Origin: Bacteroidales bacterium UBA1189
Lineage (GTDB): Bacteria; Bacteroidota; Bacteroidia; Bacteroidales; Bacteroidaceae
Assembly: GCA_002309805.1 (NCBI GenBank)
Contig: DBYJ01000012.1
Span: forward strand, 1 to 57,443
DNA length: 57,443 nucleotides
Direction of reading: 5' to 3'
In this document: positions 43,445-51,869 of the stretch, in pieces
Numbering within the stretch: position 1 is the stretch's first letter
Layout: every line of letters starts with the position of its first letter
Position numbers and translations under genes: made by a program
The notes under the pieces: model-generated
Databases searched by the model: none
Told to the model about the DNA's origin: nothing
Seen by the model: the letters and a program-made list of their open reading frames with translations, nothing else

Positions 43445-45673
43445 TTACAAAGCCATTTTCACCGTTTCGGAACCGCAGCGAACGATGCAGACACCTTGCG
43501 CAGGAACAGGAATGGGGTTCCCTGTCACGCCTTCAGCGACACGTTGTCCGGCTGCGTTGTAAATCTGCACAGGCTGTACGCCCTTGCCCTGCACAATAAG
43601 CATATCATTCTGACGGAACACACGCATCTTGTCGGCCATTACCCGCGCAATTCCATTGTTAATATCCACCGTTGCCGTAGTAAATGGACTGGCAACATAA
43701 GAGTAATTTACGGCCTGCACACCTATGGTGTAGGAGCCGTCGGGGAGTCCGACGAAGCGTTTTGAGGCCGTTTTGCCACCGAGGCTGGGCACGTAGGCTC
43801 CGAAGCGGCTGTAGCCCAGCTGAGCACCTGTGGCAAGGTTTGCAGGAACCACCTGACGGAGAGCACCTGTGGTATTGCTCTTCACATATACGTTGTAAAG
43901 CGCATCGCCATAGGAGTTCAGCTGCACATCGCTCCAACTGACAACAAGTGCGCCATTCGGGTCTAACAAGGCATTAATATCCTCTGGTGCCGAAGGGACG
44001 GAAGGAGTGTATTCCGTCGTGTTGTACGAGGGGATGAAGTCGTCCTGTTTGTCTGTCCAGCCGGTTGCCACGATATCCAGCTTGCCGTCACCATTAAGAT
44101 CACCAAACGAAGTGCTACGCTCACCGATGTAGGCCCCGCTCCAGTTGCTCTCATGGCCATGCAGAGTGACGTTATAGCCGTCAATGCTGCCCTCGCTAAG
44201 GCAGATAGCCTCCGCCCAGTCATTGCGTCCCTCATAGTCAGTCCATCCGCGGGTGAAGTTGTCACAGATGTCATCGCCGTTGAAGTCTGCCAATATAAAT
44301 GTTCGACAGCCCAAACCACTTTGGGGAACCAAGCCCGTAGTCAGTTCCTCGACAGACACATTGCCTGCGCCCTCGCCCGTATTGAGGAGGACGTATGCCT
44401 GCTTGCCACTACGATTCACAGCTGAACCAATAAGGAGCAGATCCTGACAGCCATCCTGATCATAGTCAATGACGGCAATGATGTTATCCGTACCACCCCA
44501 TGTGTCCCAGACGTCTGCCACCGTCTCAGCTCCTTCGATAGAGGCTATCAGCTTGTCGGTAGCATCCTTAAACCACCCGTCGCAGGTATTCTCATAGTAG
44601 CGCAGCTCGTATCCACCCCGCTCGGTATCGTCGCCATCAGCCCAGCCGGTGATGACGATGTCCTGCCAACCGTCGTTGTTGAGGTCAATGAAGTTGACGT
44701 TGCCGTTCGACATGCGCTTGATAGCATAAGTGGGCTGGTCAGTCCATTCTCCGGGAACGACAACCTCCACACCATCCTCGTCGATAGTGATGCTGTCTTC
44801 TGTTTTCACGTAGACGCCGAGGCGATTGGGTTCCACGTCGGCAGGCAGCGGACGGAAGACGTTGGCCATCTCATAAGCCTTACCCTCGCAGTTATGAAGC
44901 AGGGCGACGTCGCGACGCCACTGATCATCTGTGCGGTTCCAGCCCCACGTCTGATATAGGATGTCGGGATAGCCGTCGTTGTCGTAGTCACCTAAAGCTA
45001 CAGCGCCCCATTCGTTGCTCTCGTTCCAACCATCGCCCGCATTATTCATTGTCAACGAAGCAAGAACGGAGTCATTCACGACAGTGAACGTGTAGTCGCC
45101 ATTGTTCCTCACGAGAATCAATGCTTGGGCAGTACCTGTGTCGTTACCTCCGATGTTCTGGATAAGGAGATCTATGAAGCCGTCCTGATCGAAGTCGAGT
45201 GTCTGGCTGGCCATACCGTATGCCGAATAGGGTAGTCCATTCTTCATGCCTGCTACGCGCTGGCGCGTCACGGTCTCCCAAATGAATTCTCCCGTTTCGT
45301 CGGTCTTGTAGATAATGTCGCCATTGTCGTCGCGCAGAGGATTGCCCTCTTCGTCGGTTTCTGGTACACGCTCCTGTGTTTCGTAGTCTTCAAGAAGCGT
45401 TTCCACGTCTCCCGCGAAGACACCATTTCCAAGGCCCTTCACCAGCACACCGCGTACCTGCCAGCCGTTGGTACACGAGGTGCCTCCGTAGTAGGCATCC
45501 ATGATGCCATCGCCGTTCCAGTCTGCCACGACAGGCACCGCACGGTGCGAAGGCCATCCGATAGCATCACGTGCATCACGATCCTGCGAAAAAGTTACTG
45601 ACTGAGCCTGCACGGCTCCTGCTGCAAACACCGCCACAATGGCTGTAATAATTTTCAGTGTAGAGTGTTTCAT
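43445..45673 (-). CDS. Secreted FG-GAP/VCBS-repeat protein with T9SS-like tail
   Basis: A 742-residue exported protein. The signal peptide (to about 24) is followed by at least seven FG-GAP repeats with calcium-binding loops: DWNGDGIMD, DFDQDGFID, DYDNDGYPD, DLNNDGWQD, DYDQDGCQD, DFNGDDICD and DLNGDGKLD. They should form a beta-propeller. An Fn3-like module (VPSAPEDINALLDPNGALVVSW) and a type IX secretion-like end (VQIYNAAGQRVAEG to SETVKMAL) complete it. No catalytic motif is visible. Tight coupling to the GH-D enzyme suggests a binding or scaffold role on the same glycan. Confidence 0.88.
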   Translation of the reverse strand: MKHSTLKIITAIVAVFAAGAVQAQSVTFSQDRDARDAIGWPSHRAVPVVADWNGDGIMDAYYGGTSCTNGWQVRGVLVKGLGNGVFAGDVETLLEDYETQERVPETDEEGNPLRDDNGDIIYKTDETGEFIWETVTRQRVAGMKNGLPYSAYGMASQTLDFDQDGFIDLLIQNIGGNDTGTAQALILVRNNGDYTFTVVNDSVLASLTMNNAGDGWNESNEWGAVALGDYDNDGYPDILYQTWGWNRTDDQWRRDVALLHNCEGKAYEMANVFRPLPADVEPNRLGVYVKTEDSITIDEDGVEVVVPGEWTDQPTYAIKRMSNGNVNFIDLNNDGWQDIVITGWADGDDTERGGYELRYYENTCDGWFKDATDKLIASIEGAETVADVWDTWGGTDNIIAVIDYDQDGCQDLLLIGSAVNRSGKQAYVLLNTGEGAGNVSVEELTTGLVPQSGLGCRTFILADFNGDDICDNFTRGWTDYEGRNDWAEAICLSEGSIDGYNVTLHGHESNWSGAYIGERSTSFGDLNGDGKLDIVATGWTDKQDDFIPSYNTTEYTPSVPSAPEDINALLDPNGALVVSWSDVQLNSYGDALYNVYVKSNTTGALRQVVPANLATGAQLGYSRFGAYVPSLGGKTASKRFVGLPDGSYTIGVQAVNYSYVASPFTTATVDINNGIARVMADKMRVFRQNDMLIVQGKGVQPVQIYNAAGQRVAEGVTGNPIPVPAQGVCIVRCGSETVKMAL

Positions 45674-45706
45674 AATTTCATAAATTATAGTATTAAATTC
45701 CGTGGG

Positions 45707-45714
45707 CGAAGATA
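45707..45714 (-). promoter_or_regulatory. Candidate -7 element of the FG-GAP gene
   Basis: TATCTTCG on the minus strand differs from the consensus by one base and lies 34 bp before the start codon. No clear -33 element accompanies it. Confidence 0.45.
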
Positions 45715-45784
45715 CGCATTTTTTCTGAAAGAAAAATCCTTTTTTTTTATTTTATTATCTTCGTCATAAAAATCGCAAAAGGCA

Positions 45785-47047
45785 CTATCTGCCGAAGGCC
45801 TTATCGCAGAAATCCAAATAGCAAGCCCAATCGTAGTCTGTAACATCATGGACTCCAGCCCGAATGTGATAGCCTATATGGTTCATGATGGGCTTGTGGA
45901 TGGCAGGCATGTCGGGCGAAGGCAGGCCGCTGAAGCCGTAGAGGGCATAGACGGGCGAGGCATAGTAGGCAGCAAGGTATTCACCTCGCGGATCGGCCCA
46001 TTGGTCTTCCTGCGCACTGGCTACATAAAGATAGCGCGGCGCAATCAAAGCCAACAGTTCGTGCTGGTCAAAAGGCAGTTCCTGTTCACGTCCGGCATAG
46101 AGGCTGAAGTTCGGACAAAACCAATGGGGGAAGCTGCTTGTTATTCTTCCCACGCGTTCGCCGAAGGCCCTTTTGGAAAGCGCAGCGCCTCCGCACCCTG
46201 AGTCGTTGGAAATGACGACAGCAAAACGTTTGTCCTGTGCCCCTGCCCACAGAGCCGCCTTACCCTGACGCGAATGTCCCATGATAGCCAGTTGGTGCTT
46301 ATTCGCCCAACGCTGCCGGATCACCCAGTCGGCTATACGGCTGCTGCCCCATGCCCATGCGCCGAGTGCTTGCCACGCTGTACTGGACTCTCCTTCAGGG
46401 GCACAGAGTGCTGTAACGCTTTTTGGTCCCCCTTCGGCATGGTCAGGAAAGATGTCCTGATAGCACATGGTCGCCAGGGCGTACCCTCGGCTGACGATAT
46501 CACGTACCGCCCAACGGCTCGACTGGTTGCCCCGCTGAAGCACAGGATCTTCTCGGTTTTCAAGCTGCTGGAAATAAGGAGAATAAAGGATACTCTCATC
46601 ATCCAACACGCTGTGATTGCCCCGAAAGTTATATCCGATGAAAACTGGCACACGCCCCTGACGCGCATTGGGGATAAAGACGAGCAACAGCGCCTCCACC
46701 GTCTTTCCCTGCCCCGTGAAGGTAAACTGCACCTGCTGCATTGTTGCCAGTCCGTCCAGCGCCTGTTTGTCCTCCTGAAGCACCTTATGCTTGACGTGTA
46801 CCTTCTTCATCCCCTTCGGCGTGACGCCATACTCCAGATGGGAGAGCAGCGCCATCACCTCCGGTCTGCGATGCCGTTCCCACTCTCGCGCGGAGGTGAC
46901 AACCGTCCCATCGGCACACGTCAACACGTCAGGCAACACATATTCCGGTACCTTCGCTTCGTCGTAATTGACTTCACTCTGCCCCATGACGGACATTTCT
47001 ATCAGCCATGTCGCCAGCATAAAAATGCATATCACTTTTCGCTTCAT
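45785..47047 (-). CDS. CE15-like glucuronoyl esterase
   Basis: A 420-residue secreted serine esterase with signal peptide. The nucleophile motif is GHSRQGKAALWAGA (Ser259), followed by VVISNDSGCGGAALSKR. The late histidine is in RAGVHDVTDYDW (His400), and FPHWFCPNF and IAPRYLYVASAQED are also present. This set matches bacterial carbohydrate esterase family 15. Such enzymes cleave the ester between xylan glucuronic acid and lignin. Acetyl-xylan esterase is the alternative. The xylan theme agrees with the GH43 enzyme 5 kb away. A promoter lies about 50 bp upstream. Confidence 0.85.
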   Translation of the reverse strand: MKRKVICIFMLATWLIEMSVMGQSEVNYDEAKVPEYVLPDVLTCADGTVVTSAREWERHRRPEVMALLSHLEYGVTPKGMKKVHVKHKVLQEDKQALDGLATMQQVQFTFTGQGKTVEALLLVFIPNARQGRVPVFIGYNFRGNHSVLDDESILYSPYFQQLENREDPVLQRGNQSSRWAVRDIVSRGYALATMCYQDIFPDHAEGGPKSVTALCAPEGESSTAWQALGAWAWGSSRIADWVIRQRWANKHQLAIMGHSRQGKAALWAGAQDKRFAVVISNDSGCGGAALSKRAFGERVGRITSSFPHWFCPNFSLYAGREQELPFDQHELLALIAPRYLYVASAQEDQWADPRGEYLAAYYASPVYALYGFSGLPSPDMPAIHKPIMNHIGYHIRAGVHDVTDYDWACYLDFCDKAFGR

Positions 47048-47094
47048 ATTTTTCCGGTGTTTTTATGGATTTCTTGAATAATCTTTATCCGTGG

Positions 47095-47126
47095 CAAAGA
47101 TAGTGATATTTTTCAGATGTTTGCAA
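47095..47126 (-). promoter_or_regulatory. Promoter of the CE15 gene
   Basis: On the minus strand TTG (47124-47126) and TATCTTTG (47095-47102) are separated by 21 bp. The start codon is 47 bp beyond the -7 element. Confidence 0.7.
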
Positions 47127-47211
47127 GAAAACGCGGTTTTTGTCATTGACGCGGTTATTTTCAAAATGATTGTCTGAAAAAAACGCCCAAACTCAATAAC
47201 CATCGCGGCTT

Positions 47212-47277
47212 GAAACGTTTGATGAAATGTAATGGAACGTTTGGACATCAGTAACGAAACGTTCCACCGCCTGATGA
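47212..47277. repeat. Three AACGTT sites on a 22-bp period
   Basis: AACGTT palindromes lie at 47214-47219, 47236-47241 and 47258-47263, exactly 22 bp apart. Each starts a 22-bp unit beginning GRAACGTTY. The second and third also form an inverted pair (GGAACGTTT with AAACGTTCC). The even phasing between two divergent promoters fits an operator array. Confidence 0.75.
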
Positions 47278-47308
47278 AAGGCCTTTATTTCGCTATATTT
47301 GGGGCTAT

Positions 47309-47342
47309 TTTGCGGATAATTAAAAAATAATTTGTAATTTTG
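47309..47342 (+). promoter_or_regulatory. Promoter of the AGCS symporter gene
   Basis: TTTG (47309-47312) and TAATTTTG (47335-47342) are 22 bp apart, and the ATG follows 16 bp later. Confidence 0.6.
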
Positions 47343-47358
47343 CCAACAAAACTGAAGA

Positions 47359-48762
47359 ATGAAAATCACTGAACTGATTTCCACTGTGAACGATGCGCTG
47401 TGGGGCTATGTGCTGATAGCAGCGCTGTTAGGCTGCGGGCTATGGTTTACCATTCGGACACGCTTCGTGCAGTTCCGCATGATAGGCGAAATGTTGCGTC
47501 TGCTCACCGACCCCGGCACGCCATCGGAGAAGGGCAAGCGCCACATCTCGTCGTTTCAGGCCTTTGCCGTTTCCGTTGCCACCCGAGTAGGCACAGGCAA
47601 TCTGGCAGGCGTTGCCACAGCTATTGCCATAGGCGGACCGGGAGCCGTGTTCTGGATGTGGGTTACGGCCCTCATAGGCTCGGCAACAGCCTTTGTGGAA
47701 TCGACGTTGAGCCAGCTTTTCAAGCGGCACCACAAGGATTCGTTCATCGGAGGCCCTGCCTACTACATCCGGCACGGTCTGCACAGCCGGTGGATGTCGG
47801 TACTCTTTGCCGTATTGTTTACCGTTACATTCGGGCTCACCTACAATTCCATCCAGTCCAACGCCATCTGCGGAGCTATGCAGCAGGCCTTCGGATGGTC
47901 TCCGTTGTGGGTGGGCGTTGTGCTGGCAGGCATGGGATTGGTTATTGTTTTCGGAGGTATCCACCGTATAGCGCGCGTCAGCTCCGTGCTGGTGCCGGTA
48001 ATGGCCATCGGGTACTTCCTGCTGGCTTTTGTTATCATAGTCATTAACATCGAGCACATCCCCCACGTCCTGCACGTCATCATTTCCAATGCCTTCGGAG
48101 TAGAGCAGATAGCCGGAGGCGGGCTGGGTGCTACGATGATGACGGGCATCAAGCGCGGACTATTTTCTAACGAAGCCGGCGAAGGAAGCGCACCCAATGT
48201 GGCAGCTACTGCCAATGTGTCACATCCTGTCAAGCAGGGACTTATCCAGGCGCTCGGTGTCTTTACCGACACGCTGCTGGTCTGCTCGTGCACGGCATTC
48301 ATCATCCTTATCAGTGGACTTTACCAGACACCCGAGCTCAATGGCATTGCCCTTACGCAATCGGCTCTTCAAGCAGAAATAGGCAGCTTCGGTTCTGTGT
48401 TCGTAGCAGCTGCCATCTTCCTCTTTGCCTTCAGCAGTATCATCGGCAACTATTATTACGGCGAAGCCAACATCCGATTCCTCACCCCAAACAAGGGCGT
48501 CATGGTGGTCTATCGCATCTTCTCAGCGGGTGTACTGGTGATATTCGGCGCCCTTGCCACACTTGAGCTTGTGTGGAGCATCGGAGACCTCTTCATGGCG
48601 CTGGTTACCGCCTGCAACCTGATAGCTATCACGGCATTGGGGCGTCATGTCTTCCGCCTGCTCGACGACTATCGTCAGCAAAAGCGCCAGGGCATCAAAG
48701 ACCCTGTCTTCCACCGTCAGCAGATGCCGGAACTGGAAAAAGACTTAGACTGTTGGGAGTAA
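47359..48762 (+). CDS. Sodium:alanine/glycine symporter (AGCS family)
   Basis: A 467-residue inner-membrane transporter that takes up alanine, glycine or related amino acids with sodium. Family signatures are GPGAVFWMWVTALIGSATAF, FIGGPAYYIRHGL and GIKRGLFSNEAGEGSAPNVA. About ten to eleven membrane segments are visible and the length is normal. It is transcribed alone from the divergent region. Its last 18 bases overlap the end of the convergent MurU-like gene. D-Ala or L-Ala salvage beside a cell-wall recycling locus would make sense but is only an inference. Confidence 0.94.
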   Translation: MKITELISTVNDALWGYVLIAALLGCGLWFTIRTRFVQFRMIGEMLRLLTDPGTPSEKGKRHISSFQAFAVSVATRVGTGNLAGVATAIAIGGPGAVFWMWVTALIGSATAFVESTLSQLFKRHHKDSFIGGPAYYIRHGLHSRWMSVLFAVLFTVTFGLTYNSIQSNAICGAMQQAFGWSPLWVGVVLAGMGLVIVFGGIHRIARVSSVLVPVMAIGYFLLAFVIIVINIEHIPHVLHVIISNAFGVEQIAGGGLGATMMTGIKRGLFSNEAGEGSAPNVAATANVSHPVKQGLIQALGVFTDTLLVCSCTAFIILISGLYQTPELNGIALTQSALQAEIGSFGSVFVAAAIFLFAFSSIIGNYYYGEANIRFLTPNKGVMVVYRIFSAGVLVIFGALATLELVWSIGDLFMALVTACNLIAITALGRHVFRLLDDYRQQKRQGIKDPVFHRQQMPELEKDLDCWE

Positions 48763-49524
48763 CTCAGCAGCGAGGGGAAGGGCTTCAGGCTTACCGGCAT
48801 CAACAAGACGGAAGTCGGAGGGAGTGAAGGCCCTGATATCACCTTTCCCTGCAACTGAGAGGTAGAAATCGATAATAGAGAAGGCTTCGCCAAAGGCCTC
48901 CAAATCAGCAGCAAGCGTAGGCGAAATAATGTGAATGCCAGAGAATGCCCAAAGGCTCAGTTCGGAATCCTCGGGTTGGAGGGAATAAGCTAATGCCTCC
49001 AGCGCGGGACGGAGTTCAGGAAAGGGGGTTTTTATTGCGCCCGTATTTACGTTCTTCCAGCCTACCAAACGCCCATTCGTGTCAAAAGCAAGGTAGCGTG
49101 AGGTCTTGCGCTTGCTGACAACCAGCGAGGCATCAGCCCTGCCGTCTGCGCAATGCTGGGCATAGAGCTCGGCTAACGGGGCGTTGGAAAAGATGTCGAC
49201 GTTATGCACCAGGACGGGCTCCGTACTGCCGCGAAAGAAGCGCATTGCCTGTCGCACGGCTCCCCCTGTGTCGAGCAGCAATCCGCGCTCGTCGGAGATG
49301 TCGATTTGGATGCCGAAAGAGTGATTTTCCCCGATGAAATCGATGATTTTTTCAGCAAAGTGGTGTACGTTGACAACGATATGGTCGAAGCCTGCAGCCT
49401 TCAGTTTCCGTATCTGATGTTCCAGCATAGGGCGCCCCGCAATGGGCACCAGAGCCTTGGGCAGCGTGTCGGTATAGGGGCGCAGACGAGTGCCCAACCC
49501 AGCAGCAAGAATCAGCGCATTCAT
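48745..49524 (-). CDS. MurU-like sugar-1-phosphate uridylyltransferase
   Basis: A 259-residue nucleotidyltransferase with the N-terminal signature LILAAGLGTRLRP and lysine 23 in PKALVP. The segment LLLDTGGAVRQA replaces the ETGGG loop of other NDP-sugar pyrophosphorylases, and VLVHNVDIFS carries the metal-binding aspartate. In Pseudomonas, MurU turns MurNAc-1-phosphate into UDP-MurNAc and works directly after AmgK. The same pairing occurs here, which is the main ground for this call over a mannose-1-phosphate guanylyltransferase. It overlaps the upstream kinase by four bases (ATGA) and the convergent symporter by 18. Confidence 0.82.
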   Translation of the reverse strand: MNALILAAGLGTRLRPYTDTLPKALVPIAGRPMLEHQIRKLKAAGFDHIVVNVHHFAEKIIDFIGENHSFGIQIDISDERGLLLDTGGAVRQAMRFFRGSTEPVLVHNVDIFSNAPLAELYAQHCADGRADASLVVSKRKTSRYLAFDTNGRLVGWKNVNTGAIKTPFPELRPALEALAYSLQPEDSELSLWAFSGIHIISPTLAADLEAFGEAFSIIDFYLSVAGKGDIRAFTPSDFRLVDAGKPEALPLAAELLPTV

Positions 49525-50375
49525 TTGTGGTAAGCAATCAGGCCTTTCATGGGGCTTTGTAGGATGACGCCCATCTCCATACCGAGGGCTTCGGCAGCCT
49601 CCTTCAGCTCCGCTGAGAAGACGCTGGCAATGGAGCCCACACAGTTGATGGGCAGCCAGGGACGGCGGTACTGGATGACATTGCGCTGCAGGAACTCCGT
49701 GAAGCTCTCCACCAGCAGCTTATGTACCTCGGGCACTTCGCGATGCTCAGAGAGAAACGGCGTCAGGCTGGCAAGGAACCGGTTGACAAGGGGTTGCCGA
49801 TAGACCCGATCCAGCACCTTCTCCTGACTGAGGTTGTACTTCTTCAGGAACTCCTCCTGCAGGGCGGGAGGCAGCTGGTTCTTGAAGCAGTCGGAGAGCA
49901 GGCGACGTCCCAGCACAGCACTGCTGCCCTCGTCGCCAAGGATATAGCCCAGCGGGGGGACGTTTGCCACAATCTGCTTGCCGTCGTAGAGGCACGAGTT
50001 GCTGCCCGTACCCAGCACGCAGGCAATGCCCTCTTTGTGTCCGCAGAGCGCCCGTGCAGCACCCAGCAGGTCGGTGTACACCTGCACGTCCGTCAGCCCG
50101 AGGACGGCCTCTATCACGTTTCTGACGCGGCTGCATGCTGCCTCATTCGCGCACCCCGCGCCGTAGAAGATGACCTGCGTATCGGGCTTCAGTTCGGTAC
50201 GCAAGGCGCTTTTCAGTTCGTTCGTCAGCACCTCGGCAATCACCTCCTCTGTCTGATGATAGGGGTTGAGACCCTGTGTCTGCAGGGCTTGCACAATTTC
50301 GCCGTTTCGACAGACGCACCAGTCGGTTTTCGTCGAGCCGCTGTCGGCTATCAAGATGTCTTTCTTCTCTTTCAT
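49521..50375 (-). CDS. BadF-type N-acetylglucosamine/N-acetylmuramic acid kinase
   Basis: An ASKHA-fold sugar kinase of 284 residues. The phosphate-binding loop DSGSTKTDW opens the protein, and CVLGTGSNSCLYDG is the second phosphate loop. It belongs to the BadF/BadG family that includes eukaryotic GlcNAc kinase and Clostridium MurK, which phosphorylates GlcNAc and MurNAc at C6. I chose the ATG at 50375, because the upstream GTG at 50387 lies in an ACTAATCACTA repeat. Its end overlaps the MurU-like gene by four bases, and it starts 19 bp after the fusion gene's stop. Confidence 0.87.
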   Translation of the reverse strand: MKEKKDILIADSGSTKTDWCVCRNGEIVQALQTQGLNPYHQTEEVIAEVLTNELKSALRTELKPDTQVIFYGAGCANEAACSRVRNVIEAVLGLTDVQVYTDLLGAARALCGHKEGIACVLGTGSNSCLYDGKQIVANVPPLGYILGDEGSSAVLGRRLLSDCFKNQLPPALQEEFLKKYNLSQEKVLDRVYRQPLVNRFLASLTPFLSEHREVPEVHKLLVESFTEFLQRNVIQYRRPWLPINCVGSIASVFSAELKEAAEALGMEMGVILQSPMKGLIAYHK

Positions 50376-50393
50376 TTCACTAAACACTAATCA

Positions 50394-51788
50394 CTATTTC
50401 TGTGCCCTATGATTCAATAGAATATGTACGGGATACTTCTCCCTGAGATGCTGCGCCAGATGCTCCGCGGCATACACTGAGCGATGCTGCCCGCCCGTAC
50501 AGCCGAAGCTCACCATCAGGTGGCTGAACCCACGTGCCAGATAGCGTTCGACAGCCTGATCCACAAGGGCATAGACATGGCTCAAGAATACAGCCATATC
50601 GTCCGTAGCATCCAGAAAGTCGATGACAGGCTTGTCGCGCCCTGTGAAGGTCTTATATTGCTCGTAGCGCCCGGGATTGTGTATGGCGCGGCAATCGAAG
50701 ACAAAGCCACCCCCGTTGCCGCTCAGGTCATCGGGGATGCCTCGCCGGAAGGAGAAACTGTTGATTTCCACCGTCAGCCCCTCGGTTTCAAGCGAAAGTG
50801 TCTGCTGCGGCAGGCTGACGACCTTCTGCAGTACCTCCACCAGGTAGGGAATCTCAGGAAAGCTGTTCTGCAGCTCGTTGGCAAGGCTTCCGATAGCCTG
50901 TGGGATGCTCTGCAGGAAATGTGCCTTGCGCTCGAAATACCCCCTGAAACCGTAGGCGCCTAACACCTGCAGCAGGCGGAAGAGCACGAAGTAGCGCAGC
51001 CTCGCGCGGAACGTCTTCCCGTCCACCTTGCGGAAAGGCTGCAGCGCCTCCAGATAGACGTCGATAAGGCGGCTGCGCTCCGCATCGGTAAAGCCTGCGC
51101 GTGCCTGCCAGAGGAACGATGCCACATCGTAGCAGATGGGTCCCCGGCGCCCGCCCTGAAAGTCGATGAACCAGGGACGTCCGTCGTGTACCATTACGTT
51201 GCGCGACTGGAAATCGCGATACATGAATGTATCGAACGGCTCGCTGAGCAGCACGTCGGCGAAGTGCTCGAAGTCGTCCTCGAGCGCTGCCTCCAGAAAG
51301 TCGATGCCCGTAGCCTTCAGGTAGCAGTATTTGAAGTAATTCAGATCCCAGAGGATGCCTCGTCGGTCCATGGCGGGTGAAGGGTAGCACTTCGTGAAGT
51401 CCATTCCCTTCGCCCCGCGGAATTGGATGAGGGGCAGCTGGTGCAGAGCCTCCTCGAGCAGCGCCCAAACGTACGGTGCCTCGACTCCGTCCTGTTGGAT
51501 AAGGCTGAAAAGCGACGTGTCGCCCAGGTCATCCTGCACGTAGCAGAGCCTGTCGTTGCTCACAGCCCGTACCACGGGAACGCTGACGCCCGCCTGGTGC
51601 AGCTGCCCAGCTATCAGAAAGAAAGCTTCGTTCTCCTCCACGGAAGTGCCGACTACACCCACCAGCGACGTCCCACTCGTCTGGAGTCGGTAGTAGCGGC
51701 GGTTTGAGCCGGCAGGAGTCAAGGCTTGGATGCTGTCGGCAGCGCTGCCAACCACCTGCCGGAAGAGGGTTTCCAACGTCTCGGTCAT
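50394..51788 (-). CDS. AmgK-like sugar kinase fused to RapZ C-terminal domain
   Basis: A 464-residue fusion. The N-terminal part (about 1-320) is an aminoglycoside-phosphotransferase fold like AmgK, with catalytic YRDFQSRNVM (Asp192, Asn197) and metal-binding FIDFQGG (Asp209). AmgK phosphorylates MurNAc or GlcNAc at C1. The C-terminal part (about 335-464) is the RapZ C-terminal domain, with DCRAIHNP (Asp365), FTGRDKPVIDFLD and GCTGGQHRSV (429-438). In E. coli this domain binds glucosamine-6-phosphate. RapZ's own N-terminal P-loop kinase is missing and replaced by AmgK. I chose the ATG at 51788, since the TTG at 51812 is part of the promoter's TATCTTTG. Confidence 0.9.
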   Translation of the reverse strand: MTETLETLFRQVVGSAADSIQALTPAGSNRRYYRLQTSGTSLVGVVGTSVEENEAFFLIAGQLHQAGVSVPVVRAVSNDRLCYVQDDLGDTSLFSLIQQDGVEAPYVWALLEEALHQLPLIQFRGAKGMDFTKCYPSPAMDRRGILWDLNYFKYCYLKATGIDFLEAALEDDFEHFADVLLSEPFDTFMYRDFQSRNVMVHDGRPWFIDFQGGRRGPICYDVASFLWQARAGFTDAERSRLIDVYLEALQPFRKVDGKTFRARLRYFVLFRLLQVLGAYGFRGYFERKAHFLQSIPQAIGSLANELQNSFPEIPYLVEVLQKVVSLPQQTLSLETEGLTVEINSFSFRRGIPDDLSGNGGGFVFDCRAIHNPGRYEQYKTFTGRDKPVIDFLDATDDMAVFLSHVYALVDQAVERYLARGFSHLMVSFGCTGGQHRSVYAAEHLAQHLREKYPVHILLNHRAQK

Positions 51789-51809
51789 ACGTTCTTTCTT
51801 TTTTTCGCG

Positions 51810-51817
51810 CAAAGATA
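51810..51817 (-). promoter_or_regulatory. -7 element of the AmgK-RapZ operon
   Basis: TATCTTTG on the minus strand ends 22 bases before the ATG, so the leader is very short. No clear -33 TTTG is present. Confidence 0.6.
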
Positions 51818-51861
51818 GCCATTTTTCTTGGGGAAATAGCCATCGGAAGCAAGGATTTTTA

Positions 51862-51869
51862 TATCTTTG
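51862..51869 (+). promoter_or_regulatory. -7 element of the AmpG-like gene
   Basis: TATCTTTG on the plus strand lies 45 bp from the minus-strand TATCTTTG, so the two sides of the locus share one control region. The leader then passes through a CTTAAAC microsatellite at 51932-51957. Confidence 0.6.

Larger units (their letters stand above)
47048..47358. other. Divergent regulatory region, CE15 and AGCS genes
   Basis: These 311 bp hold promoters for both strands (47095-47126 minus, 47309-47342 plus) and a 22-bp-period array of AACGTT sites (47212-47277). A direct repeat ACGCGGTT lies near 47131 and 47149. No gene fits. Confidence 0.65.

Noticed and set aside
51789..51812. TTG start adding eight residues to the AmgK-RapZ protein
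   Set aside because: The TTG is part of the -7 element TATCTTTG and would lie upstream of the transcription start.
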